A stretch of 10,585 nt of DNA. Source: Candidatus Omnitrophota bacterium. Lineage in GTDB: Bacteria > Omnitrophota > Gorgyraeia > Gygaellales > Profunditerraquicolaceae. The position numbers and the translations under genes were made by a program. Under the pieces are notes generated by a model, which saw only the letters and a program-made list of their open reading frames with translations, did not search any database and was not told where the DNA came from. Positions 1 to 5,884 of this stretch are shown piece after piece. The stretch spans positions 1-10,585 of the forward strand of contig JAQUOO010000038.1 of NCBI GenBank assembly GCA_028717055.1, in the 5' to 3' direction. How positions within the stretch are numbered: position 1 is the first letter of the stretch; every line of letters begins with the position of its first letter.

Positions 1-1076
1 TATCGCGCCAACAATGTGATAACCTCTGAATCGGACGAAAACAACCTCCCCAAAGGCCGGGCGATGCACAAAAATACTCCCGCAATAATGAAACCGAACG
101 CCAGCGCAAATAACATGGTCCCTTTTTGCGCTGACCTGATTCTGTCAAAACGACCCGCACCGTAATTCTGGGCGACAAAGGGAACCAGCGACATACCCAC
201 GGTCATAGGAACCATGAAAGCGAACATTTCGATACGACTGGCAACGCCGATGGCGGCAACCGCAGCCTGGCCGAAACCGGAAATTATCTTAATTACCACT
301 GCGGCAGAAAGTGGAGTAAGAACCGAACTTAACGTCGCAGGTATTCCGATACGTAATACTCTGCGCCATGAGGATATGATGCGCAGGCGCGAGTGCGAAA
401 CAAAAATAATCAGGTTATATTTTTTATGGATGAAATAGAACGCCGCGGCCAAGACAAGCGCCTGGGAAAGCACAGTCGCCAAAGCCGCTCCTCTTATCCC
501 CATCTTCGGACACCCCAGCAGCCCAAATATCATCACCGGGTCAAGGATAAAATTCAACAAGGTCCCGGCAACCATCAAAGAACTTACTGCCTTGGTGTTG
601 CCTGTGCCGATGATGATATCATTGAGCATCATCTGGAGAACCCATATGACAAGCCCGAAATACCAAATTACCATGTATTGACGGGTAAGCGAAAGCACCT
701 CTCCTGTAGCGCCTAAACGCATGAACAACGGATTTATCGTCAATAAGCCGGCTACGGTAAGCAATAAAGACAGGCTTGAGGATAAAAAGACCGCATGCGT
801 AGTGATACGCGCGGCTGTTTGCTGCTTATTCCTGCCCAGGGCGTGCGCTACCACCGTCATTGCCCCGGTCCCTACACCGCGCATAATAAAACCTAAAAGC
901 ATGACTACAGGGAAGGTAAACGACATCGCTGCCAACGCATTAGTTCCCAAGCGTGAAACAAACCAGGTATCAGTAAGATTATAGGCGTTTAAGGCAAACG
1001 TGCCGGCCAGCATCGGGACAGCCATACGCAGCATCGTCTTGAAAACACTATCCTTTACCAAAAGCGGCTTAATCAT
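1..1076 (-). CDS. MATE-family multidrug/cation antiporter, C-terminus cut by window edge
   Basis: Inner-membrane transporter of the MATE family (NorM/DinF/VmrA type), which exports drugs or other organic compounds in exchange for Na+ or H+. About 358 codons are present, against roughly 440-460 in the family, so about 90 C-terminal residues lie outside the window. The reading frame stays open from ATG at 1076 to the window edge. It begins MIKPLLVKDSVFKTMLRMAV and is followed by the typical MATE stretch NLTDTWFVSRLGTNALAA (about residues 30-47). A family-like RGVGTGAMTVVAHALGR segment comes next, then long hydrophobic helices separated by short polar loops. The second half repeats the pattern (VLRIGIPATLSS, then IEMFAFMVPMTVGMSLVPFV), as expected for the two six-helix bundles. 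A GAGGA Shine-Dalgarno lies 6 bases before the ATG, and a good promoter lies about 40 bases upstream. The gene is separated from tRNA-His by a terminator and looks monocistronic at its 5' side. Family is confident; substrate is unknown. Confidence 0.9.
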   Translation of the reverse strand, partial: MIKPLLVKDSVFKTMLRMAVPMLAGTFALNAYNLTDTWFVSRLGTNALAAMSFTFPVVMLLGFIMRGVGTGAMTVVAHALGRNKQQTAARITTHAVFLSSSLSLLLTVAGLLTINPLFMRLGATGEVLSLTRQYMVIWYFGLVIWVLQMMLNDIIIGTGNTKAVSSLMVAGTLLNFILDPVMIFGLLGCPKMGIRGAALATVLSQALVLAAAFYFIHKKYNLIIFVSHSRLRIISSWRRVLRIGIPATLSSVLTPLSAAVVIKIISGFGQAAVAAIGVASRIEMFAFMVPMTVGMSLVPFVAQNYGAGRFDRIRSAQKGTMLFALAFGFIIAGVFLCIARPLGRLFSSDSEVITLLAR

Positions 1077-1116
1077 TGTCCATCCTCGAGAATCTGCTCT
1101 TTAATTTTTAGATAGA

Positions 1117-1144
1117 ATTATAGCATAGTAGAGCCTATTTACAA
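1117..1144 (-). promoter_or_regulatory. Predicted sigma70-type promoter of the MATE gene
   Basis: Read on the minus strand, a perfect TATAAT (1122-1117) is preceded by TGC, giving an extended -10. A TTGTAA -35 hexamer (1144-1139) lies 16 bases upstream. The predicted transcription start near 1110 gives a leader of about 34 bases, containing GAGGA just before the ATG at 1076. Match to consensus is seen directly; activity is inferred. Confidence 0.7.
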
Positions 1145-1154
1145 ACAGATAGGC
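1133..1154. promoter_or_regulatory. Inverted repeat spanning the -35 of the MATE promoter (candidate operator)
   Basis: GCCTAT (1133-1138) and ATAGGC (1149-1154) are a perfect 6-base inverted repeat with a 10-base centre, and that centre contains the -35 hexamer at 1139-1144. Efflux-pump genes are often repressed by TetR- or MarR-type regulators binding such palindromes. No regulator gene is in the window, so the operator role is an inference from position only. Confidence 0.35.
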
Positions 1155-1169
1155 AATACGGAGGAAGAA

Positions 1170-1206
1170 GTCCGAGAGAGACAAAATCATAGGTATCTCA
1201 ACGGAC
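1170..1206. repeat. Inverted repeat, two-part stem
   Basis: GTCCG (1170-1174) pairs with CGGAC (1202-1206), and inside it GAGA (1178-1181) pairs with TCTC (1196-1199). A 3-by-2 internal loop separates the two helices, and the apical loop is 14 bases. The pairing is seen directly; function is unknown. Confidence 0.45.
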
Positions 1207-1232
1207 GGTGGGAAGGTGCGTACTGGCTATCT

Positions 1233-1295
1233 CTATTTAATGCGCGATTTCTTCGCGAAATATTCGCAAATATCGTCGGAAATAGCATTAAATAG
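1233..1295. repeat. Perfect 11-base inverted repeat with structured loop
   Basis: CTATTTAATGC (1233-1243) and GCATTAAATAG (1285-1295) are exact reverse complements, with 41 bases between them. The stem can continue inwards: bases 1244-1248 pair with 1272-1276 (one G-T), leaving 1277-1284 bulged. Alternatively ATTTC (1247-1251) pairs with GAAAT (1257-1261) around a TTCGC loop. This is the longest perfect inverted repeat I found in the window. It has no T-run on either side, so it is not an obvious terminator. Confidence 0.6.
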
Positions 1296-1326
1296 CGCCT
1301 ATTAAATACGAGAGGTTTTGGCCTAT

Positions 1327-1347
1327 TATAGAGAGTTCCTCTCTATA
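1327..1347. repeat. Perfect 9-base hairpin with 3-base loop
   Basis: TATAGAGAG (1327-1335), loop TTC, CTCTCTATA (1339-1347). A T-rich stretch follows on the plus strand (TTTT at 1348-1351), but the stem is AT-rich, so a terminator role is weak. A minus-strand TATAAT at 1330-1325 overlaps one arm without a good -35. Confidence 0.55.
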
Positions 1348-1441
1348 TTTTCGCTACCTTTCCCAGCGGAAATCTGGTTATAAAATATTTTAGAATTCTC
1401 CGAAGGGAAAAACGCCCCAAGCCCTAGGGACATCGCTACAT

Positions 1442-1473
1442 AAAAAATCTCCGACAGATTTCTCCGTCGGAGA
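1442..1473 (-). terminator. Intrinsic terminator downstream of tRNA-His
   Basis: On the minus strand a perfect 8-base GC-containing stem, TCTCCGAC (1473-1466) with GTCGGAGA (1455-1448), has a 10-base loop and runs directly into six T residues (1447-1442). It lies about 40 bases past the tRNA 3' end and probably closes the tRNA/AsmA-like transcription unit. There is no A-run on the other side, so it should work on the minus strand only. Confidence 0.85.
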
Positions 1474-1513
1474 CTTATCCTAACTCATTGTGCCACATAG
1501 AGATAAGACATAT

Positions 1514-1591
1514 TGGGGTGGGTAACGGGGATCGAACCCGCAACCTTTAGAGCCACAGTCTAACGCTCTAACCAATTGAGCTATACCCACC
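1514..1591 (-). tRNA. tRNA-His (GTG anticodon), CCA encoded
   Basis: The minus strand folds as a complete cloverleaf. The extra 5' G typical of tRNA-His (position -1, base 1591) faces discriminator C (1517). The acceptor pairs GTGGGTA with TACCCAC, the anticodon stem pairs TTAGA with TCTAA around loop CTGTGGC, and the T-arm reads GGGTTCGATCC. The 3' CCA is encoded at 1516-1514, unlike the two other tRNAs here. A G34 anticodon in tRNA-His is one of the four queuosine targets, which fits the queuosine genes at the far end of the window. It lies about 42 bases past the AsmA-like gene and is followed by a terminator. Confidence 0.96.
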
Positions 1592-1633
1592 ATAAATCTA
1601 TCACTAAAAGATTACCACAAAAAAATAAATTTG

Positions 1634-2815
1634 CTATTGCTTATTATTTGTCGAACCGCTCCCCGCATTAACAATCTCGCCTCCAATAGCGAATACTCCG
1701 TCAATCATCGCCCGGCTTAAATCCGTGAAACCCCTGACTCCGTTTTCCATAATCTTAAGGGGCAAAGCCAGGGCATTTTCTGGCTTCGGGCTTAAAGCGC
1801 CGATGCCTTTTGAAATTTTATCCTCAAAAGCGCCTTTGAAACTTCCGAATCCGAATTGCGGGCTATCCATCTTAGTCTTTATGGAAAACTTGAGCTCCAC
1901 CTTGCCCTGGTCGATAGTCTTAAACATATCCAAAACTTTATTGGTAAGTTTGGAGGCCCTCTCTTCTTCCTGCCCGGGTTCAAGCGGCTTACGCACCATA
2001 TCAGTCAGCTCCAGGTGGCAGTCGGCATTGATATTATTGTTTAAACCATTGGCATCGATTGTAAAATTAAGCTTTGCTTTTTCAATACGCGCTTTCTCCA
2101 AGTCTACCCAAGCAGAGTAATAGGGATACAGATAAATCGCATCGATATCCTTAATCTTTAACGTCATCTGCATATCTTTTTTAAAGAAATTAATCCAACC
2201 GTCGATATCCAGCTTTCCGGCATCTTGCCCCTCCCTCCAGGGGATTTTACCTTTAAGTTCGAAAGCTGTAGCTATTTTCCGCGGATAAAAAAAGAGGCTG
2301 TAAACCTTGCAGCTTATATCTTTTAATACGATTTTTATCCCGTTTGCGCTTATGGTCTGGTCTATATAATTCACTACACCATTTTCTATAATAATCTTTC
2401 TAAAACCGACAGGCAATAATTTTACTTCTTTGGACGCAGCGGGAACCGGCAATATAACATCTTTACTTTTGCTTTCTTCTCTGACCACTACGGCCGGAGT
2501 TCTAATAAAAGTAAACTCCGGAGAGACTATTTTAACGCTATTAAAGATTACCCTGCCGGTAAAGAAACTGAACAGGTTTGAAGAAATGGAGATAGACTTA
2601 ATTTTAGCCAAGCCTTCGACTTTGAGGTTTCTTAATTCCAGATTAAAAGCCGGGCTAAGATTAAAATACCCGATAGTGGTCTTCTTATGGGTGAGATTCT
2701 CAATCTCTTGAATTATAATAGCCTTGCCGGTAATAAGCAAAAACAGATAGACCAAACCAAAAAGTATCGCCAAACTTATGAGAACTGACCCGATTGTTCT
2801 TTCTATTTTGTTCAT
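1634..2815 (-). CDS. AsmA-like (DUF748-type) membrane-anchored envelope protein
   Basis: A 393-residue protein with one N-terminal transmembrane segment (about residues 8-29) after the short basic start MNKIERT. The remainder should be periplasmic. It has the look of the AsmA/DUF748 group: just after the anchor comes TIGYFNLSPAFNLELRNLKV, then alternating hydrophobic beta-strand segments (FNSVKIVSPEFTFIRTP; IIIENGVVNYID). A later segment, about residues 285-345, mixes polar helix with strand (KLTNKVLDMF, then KVELKFSIKTKMDSPQFGFG), like the repeat end of AsmA-type proteins. Members are linked to outer-membrane assembly and lipid transport, but the job of this one is unknown. No Shine-Dalgarno is visible. 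A small inverted repeat, AGATA/TATCT (2831-2816), sits directly before the ATG. The gene lies between tRNA-Arg (30 bases upstream) and tRNA-His, so it may depend on the tRNA promoter. Family assignment is moderate; it rests on overall pattern, not on a catalytic motif. Confidence 0.7.
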   Translation of the reverse strand: MNKIERTIGSVLISLAILFGLVYLFLLITGKAIIIQEIENLTHKKTTIGYFNLSPAFNLELRNLKVEGLAKIKSISISSNLFSFFTGRVIFNSVKIVSPEFTFIRTPAVVVREESKSKDVILPVPAASKEVKLLPVGFRKIIIENGVVNYIDQTISANGIKIVLKDISCKVYSLFFYPRKIATAFELKGKIPWREGQDAGKLDIDGWINFFKKDMQMTLKIKDIDAIYLYPYYSAWVDLEKARIEKAKLNFTIDANGLNNNINADCHLELTDMVRKPLEPGQEEERASKLTNKVLDMFKTIDQGKVELKFSIKTKMDSPQFGFGSFKGAFEDKISKGIGALSPKPENALALPLKIMENGVRGFTDLSRAMIDGVFAIGGEIVNAGSGSTNNKQ

Positions 2816-2845
2816 AGATAAAATTCTATCTGCTTTTTTATATTA

Positions 2846-2919
2846 TGTCCCTGGCGTGGCTCGAACACGCGACCCTTTGCTTAGAAGGCAAATGCTCTAT
2901 CCAACTGAGCTACAGGGAC
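2846..2919 (-). tRNA. tRNA-Arg (TCT anticodon), CCA not encoded
   Basis: Full cloverleaf on the minus strand. The acceptor pairs GTCCCTG (2919-2913) with CAGGGAC, followed by discriminator A at 2846. The D-arm reads GCTCAGTTGGATAGAGC, the anticodon stem pairs TTTGC with GCAAA around CTTCTAA, and the T-arm reads CGTGTTCGAGCCACG. The bases after the discriminator are TAA, so CCA must be added by nucleotidyltransferase. It reads AGA codons. Confidence 0.95.
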
Positions 2920-2960
2920 AGATAATATTTTCCAAGAACCTTATCCGAGCAACTGTTCCC

Positions 2961-3000
2961 TACCTGCCAACAGGCAAGTATCTAATTGAACTACGGCACA
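2961..3000 (-). other. tRNA-like remnant or hairpin element between two tRNA genes
   Basis: On the minus strand, bases 2999-2984 read GTGCCGTAGTTCAATT, which looks like the acceptor strand and D-arm start of a tRNA. After it TACTTGCC (2980-2973), loop TGTT, GGCAGGTA (2968-2961) form an 8-base stem with one G-T pair. No matching 3' acceptor strand or complete T-arm follows, so it cannot be a working tRNA. Its place in a tandem tRNA array fits a decayed tRNA gene. It could equally be an unrelated hairpin. Confidence 0.35.
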
Positions 3001-3027
3001 TTTTTAACACAGATTATCAAATTTAAT

Positions 3028-3102
3028 TCGGGGCGACAGGATTTGAACCTGTGACTTCTTGCTCCCAAAGCAAGCGCTCTAGCCAAGCTGAGCCACGCCC
3101 CG
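3028..3102 (-). tRNA. tRNA-Pro (TGG anticodon), CCA not encoded
   Basis: Full cloverleaf on the minus strand. The acceptor pairs CGGGGCG (3102-3096) with CGCCCCG (3035-3029), followed by discriminator A at 3028. The D-arm reads GCTCAGCTTGGCTAGAGC, the anticodon stem pairs CTTGC with GCAAG around TTTGGGA, and the T-arm reads ACAGGTTCAAATCCTGT. The next bases are AT, so CCA is not encoded. It starts 29 bases after the rdgB stop codon and about 17 bases after the predicted start of a strong promoter. Confidence 0.95.
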
Positions 3103-3125
3103 CATTTTATTCAAGGATAAATTTT

Positions 3126-3154
3126 ATTATATCAACCGCCCTTATGCTTAACAA
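3126..3154 (-). promoter_or_regulatory. Strong predicted promoter for the tRNA cluster, overlapping the end of rdgB
   Basis: On the minus strand TTGTTA (3154-3149), a 17-base spacer, then TATAAT (3131-3126). TGA directly before the -10 makes it an extended -10, and the same TGA is the rdgB stop codon (3134-3132). The predicted start near 3119 gives a leader of about 17 bases before tRNA-Pro. No terminator separates rdgB from the tRNA, so read-through from rph-rdgB is also possible. Confidence 0.75.
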
Positions 3155-3740
3155 TATATTTCTTGATAATTTTCTGGGCCTTTTTCAGCGCGCGATAACG
3201 GTGGCTCATCCTGTGCTTTATGCGTTCGCCAAGCTCGGCAAATGTCTTTCGGAATTTAGGGAGAACAAATAACGGATCATAACCGAACCCGTACCGTCCT
3301 TTTAATTCAAAACCAATCAAGCCGCTGCATTTTCCTTCCACAACGCCAATCAACCCATCTTTATCCGCCAAAGCAACAGCGCAAACATAATGCGCTTTTC
3401 TTTTTTTTAACGGCAGCCCTTTAAGAAGCTTGAGCAATTTCATGTTATTCTGGATATCATCCTTGTTTTTCCCCGAAAAACGCGCCGAATATATACCCGG
3501 AGCGCCGCCTAGCGCATCAACACAAAGCCCGGAATCCTCTCCGAGACTAAACCTGCCGCTGGCCCGTCCTGCCTTAACCGCTTTTTTTACGGCATTCTCC
3601 CTAAAAGTCTTGCCGTTTTCCACAATCCTGGGGTTGATACCGCAATCTGCCAAAGAACTTATTCTCAACTTAAAGCCTCTAAGAATGTCTTTTATCTCTT
3701 GCAGTTTCTTTTTATTTCTAGTCGCTACTATTAATTCCAT
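3132..3740 (-). CDS. rdgB: XTP/dITP (non-canonical purine NTP) pyrophosphatase
   Basis: Cytosolic house-cleaning enzyme of the Ham1/RdgB family. It hydrolyses dITP, XTP and dXTP to the monophosphate and pyrophosphate, keeping deaminated purines out of DNA and RNA. The 202-residue length is normal. Family motifs are in order: the N-terminal nucleotide-binding T-x-N-x-x-K (T7, N9, K12, in MELIVATRNKKK), TFRENA (residues 45-50), EDSGLCVDALGGAPGIYSAR (68-87, with the catalytic Asp at D69), FGYDPLF and, near the C-terminus, SHRYRALKK. The start is certain in position: the ATG directly follows the rph stop codon (TAAATG), a common rph-rdgB pairing that implies co-transcription and translational coupling. 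No strong Shine-Dalgarno is visible, which fits coupling. The stop codon is part of the promoter of the downstream tRNA cluster. Confidence 0.96.
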   Translation of the reverse strand: MELIVATRNKKKLQEIKDILRGFKLRISSLADCGINPRIVENGKTFRENAVKKAVKAGRASGRFSLGEDSGLCVDALGGAPGIYSARFSGKNKDDIQNNMKLLKLLKGLPLKKRKAHYVCAVALADKDGLIGVVEGKCSGLIGFELKGRYGFGYDPLFVLPKFRKTFAELGERIKHRMSHRYRALKKAQKIIKKYIVKHKGG

Positions 3741-4454
3741 TTATATCAAATCGCCGACTAGTTTGCGCTGTATATTAAACAAGTCCTCGATTCCTTTTTG
3801 AGCAAGCCCGAGCAATTTGTCCATTTTATCTTTTGAGAAAGGCTTGCGTTCGGCTGTCCCCTGAATTTCGATGAACTCGCCATTGCCGGTCATAACAATA
3901 TTCATATCCACTTCGGCCCTGGAATCTTCTTCGTAGCACAAATCCAAAAGCATTTCTCCGTTCACGATTCCCAGGCTGACTGCGGCAACGTAGTCGCTGA
4001 TCGGAATTTCTTTTATCAATCCGGACTTCTTGAGCTTATGCAACGCATCAACCAAAGCAATGAAACTCCCGGTAATGGCGGCGGTACGCGTCCCGCCATC
4101 CCCTTGTATTACGTCGCAATCCAGCCAAATGCAGCGCTCGCCCAAAGATTTCATATCAGTAACGGTGCGCAGAGACCTGCCGACAAGCCTCTGTATTTCA
4201 TAGGTCCGCCCGGAATCTTTTCCTCTGGGGATACGCTTATCGCAGGAACGCGGGAGCATTCCGTATTCGGCAGTAACCCAACCGGTTCCACTCCCCCTTA
4301 AAAATAAAGGCACGCTTTCTTCTACCGAAGCGGCACAGATGACTTTCGTATTTCCGAATTCAATAAGACAAGAACCTTCCGGATATTTTATGTAATTACG
4401 GGTAATATTTACTTTCCGTATTTTATCCGCCCCTCTGCCGTCAAAACGCGCCAT
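3741..4454 (-). CDS. rph: Ribonuclease PH, phosphorolytic tRNA 3' exoribonuclease
   Basis: A 237-residue RNase PH, the usual length. It trims 3' extensions of tRNA precursors with inorganic phosphate as attacking group, releasing nucleoside diphosphates, and acts as a hexameric ring in the cytosol. Visible family motifs are the start RFDGRGADKIRKV, the central GWVTAEYGMLPRS (about residues 78-90), then GRTYEIQRLVGRSLRTV and the nearby LGERCIWLDCDVIQGDGGTR with the phosphate-binding GGTRTA. The C-terminal EIQGTAERKPFS (about 197-208) is also typical. A GAGG Shine-Dalgarno 5 bases before the ATG supports the start. The gene lies 20 bases after the diguanylate cyclase gene and abuts rdgB, so it may be transcribed with the upstream signalling genes. 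Its position just before tRNA-Pro and tRNA-Arg, which lack encoded CCA, suits its role in tRNA maturation, though the link may be accidental. Confidence 0.97.
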   Translation of the reverse strand: MARFDGRGADKIRKVNITRNYIKYPEGSCLIEFGNTKVICAASVEESVPLFLRGSGTGWVTAEYGMLPRSCDKRIPRGKDSGRTYEIQRLVGRSLRTVTDMKSLGERCIWLDCDVIQGDGGTRTAAITGSFIALVDALHKLKKSGLIKEIPISDYVAAVSLGIVNGEMLLDLCYEEDSRAEVDMNIVMTGNGEFIEIQGTAERKPFSKDKMDKLLGLAQKGIEDLFNIQRKLVGDLI

Positions 4455-4474
4455 AACTCCCTCGCTTTCTAGAA

Positions 4475-5860
4475 TTATTCAAATACACAGACCCTGTTTC
4501 TGCCTTGGGACTTTGCCTTATATAAAGCCTGATCAACGCAAGACACCAAATCATCTTTACTCATATCTGCCTTATAGCTGGCAACACCGCCGCTCACTGT
4601 TATGCCTATTGTCCGGGCAGCCTCTTTGATTTTCTCCGCCACGATCATCGCGCCCTGGGTATCGGTATCAGGAAGAATAATCATGAACTCTTCGCCTCCA
4701 TAACGGCTGACGATATCCACTTTACGGCTATACTTCTTCATCACAGCGGCAAAACTTTTTAAAATCCTATCTCCTTCCAGATGCCCATGGTTATCATTGT
4801 AAGCCTTGAAGAAATCAACATCGAACATTATCAGGCTTAAAGGATGCTTATACCGCTGAACACGTAAAATCTCCAGCTGAAGCTGTTCTTGAAAGTGGCG
4901 ATGATTAAAAATATTGGTTAATGAATCCTTGATTACCAGGGATGACAATTTTTCATACAAACGTATACTCTCAATCTGCATCACGGTCTGATGCGCCACG
5001 AGAGATAAATACCTTAAATCGTCTTGCGTAAAGATTTCTGTCTTGGCTATTTTATCGGTAACGTTCATTACCCCGATTATACGGGTATCTGCCTTAAGAG
5101 GCAATGAAACAAAAGACTTGGTCCTGTATCTGGCCTCTTTCGCATAAGTTTTAAACCTGGGGTCGCTATCGATATCAGTAACAAGCAAAGCTTCGCCTTC
5201 CTGAGCGACCCAGCCGGAAATTAACTTGCCGATTTTTACGCGCCAGTTTATTTTTTCCTTATCCAGGCCTTTTGAGCCCTTAAGGACCAACTCGCCCGCA
5301 GATTCATCTATTATCATCAAGGAAGCTTTTTCTGCTTCAGCAATCTTAACCGCCATTTCAGCAACAAAATCCGTCAGTTCTTCAAAATTAAGGATTCCGC
5401 CTATCTGCCTGTTCACCTGCAGGATAATACCCAACTTCTGTTTTTCCTTTTCCAGATACTCCAGCAAGGATCTGTTATTGAAAACTAATTTTTGTTTCTC
5501 GATACCGCGCTTAATCATCAACTTCAGGTAATCGATATCAAAAGGCTTGATAATATAATCGTGAGCCCCTGCTTTTAGCGCCTCTATCGCCGAAGGTATA
5601 CTGGCATAACCGGTAAATATAATAAAACAGGTCTCGGGCGACCTCCGCCTGAAATCCTGCAAAAGTTCAATGCCATTGGCATCAGACAGCATTAAGTCCA
5701 AAAGCACAACGTTAAAGAAACGCTCTTTTACCTGCTCAATGGCCAAAGCGCCTTTATCGACGGCTACAACGTCGTAACCGTCGTTATCCAAAACTAATTT
5801 TAGATTCTTACAGATTGTCTTATCGTCATCAACGATAAGAATGCGATTTTCATTATTCAT
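4475..5860 (-). CDS. Response regulator with REC, GAF and GGDEF (diguanylate cyclase) domains
   Basis: A 461-residue cytosolic signalling protein. The receiver domain (about 5-120) has acidic pocket D11/D12, phosphoacceptor D55 in VVLLD, T83 and K105 in IIKPF. A helical linker (about 120-150) leads to a GAF-type domain (about 150-300; KASLMIIDE, then SFVSLPLKADTRIIGVMNV). The C-terminal GGDEF domain (about 305-461) has DVDFFKAYNDNHGH with metal ligand D347. Its signature is GGEEF (388-392), so it should be an active diguanylate cyclase making c-di-GMP. RKVD (379-382) lies five residues before the signature, the exact place of the inhibitory I-site, so product feedback is likely. It lies 68 bases after the histidine kinase gene, and that kinase is the likely phosphodonor to D55. 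Start choice: the only upstream ATG in frame, with a weak ribosome-binding site. The GAF ligand is unknown. Confidence 0.95.
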   Translation of the reverse strand: MNNENRILIVDDDKTICKNLKLVLDNDGYDVVAVDKGALAIEQVKERFFNVVLLDLMLSDANGIELLQDFRRRSPETCFIIFTGYASIPSAIEALKAGAHDYIIKPFDIDYLKLMIKRGIEKQKLVFNNRSLLEYLEKEKQKLGIILQVNRQIGGILNFEELTDFVAEMAVKIAEAEKASLMIIDESAGELVLKGSKGLDKEKINWRVKIGKLISGWVAQEGEALLVTDIDSDPRFKTYAKEARYRTKSFVSLPLKADTRIIGVMNVTDKIAKTEIFTQDDLRYLSLVAHQTVMQIESIRLYEKLSSLVIKDSLTNIFNHRHFQEQLQLEILRVQRYKHPLSLIMFDVDFFKAYNDNHGHLEGDRILKSFAAVMKKYSRKVDIVSRYGGEEFMIILPDTDTQGAMIVAEKIKEAARTIGITVSGGVASYKADMSKDDLVSCVDQALYKAKSQGRNRVCVFE

Positions 5861-5884
5861 TAGGCCTAACCATTCTCATTGCTC

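Larger units (their letters stand above)
1155..1441. other. Non-coding stretch rich in inverted repeats between tRNA-His terminator and MATE promoter
   Basis: No supported gene lies here. The stretch holds several inverted repeats in a row, listed separately at 1170-1206, 1233-1295 and 1327-1347. A weaker one pairs TTTTCGCT (1349-1356) with AGCGGAAA (1366-1373) through one G-T pair. The heptamer GCCTATT occurs at 1297-1303 and 1321-1327, and once more at 1133-1139. Plus-strand frames are open for at most about 50 codons, with no good start and ribosome-binding site. It could be a structured RNA, a decayed mobile element or a regulatory region. I do not recognise it. Confidence 0.5.

Noticed and set aside
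214..984. Three plus-strand open frames over the MATE gene.
   Set aside because: The minus strand has a continuous MATE reading frame with family motifs over the whole stretch, so these are shadows.
1161..1176. Similarity of GAGGAAGAAGTCCGAG to the conserved GAGGAAAGTCCG of RNase P RNA.
   Set aside because: The other conserved RNase P regions (ACAGAAA-type segment, matching 3' helix) are not found downstream, so this short match is probably accidental.
1153..1437. A plus-strand frame that reads like protein, open for about 50 codons to a stop at 1303-1305, then two more pieces broken by stops (ending near 1437).
   Set aside because: It has no start codon with a ribosome-binding site, is interrupted by stops, and a second plus-strand frame is open over the same bases. 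Open lengths of this size are expected by chance. A decayed gene cannot be excluded, but is not supported.
1725..2120. Long plus-strand open frame opposite the AsmA-like gene, and similar ones opposite the kinase, cyclase and rph.
   Set aside because: These are antisense shadows of well-supported minus-strand genes, without ribosome-binding sites or recognisable domains.
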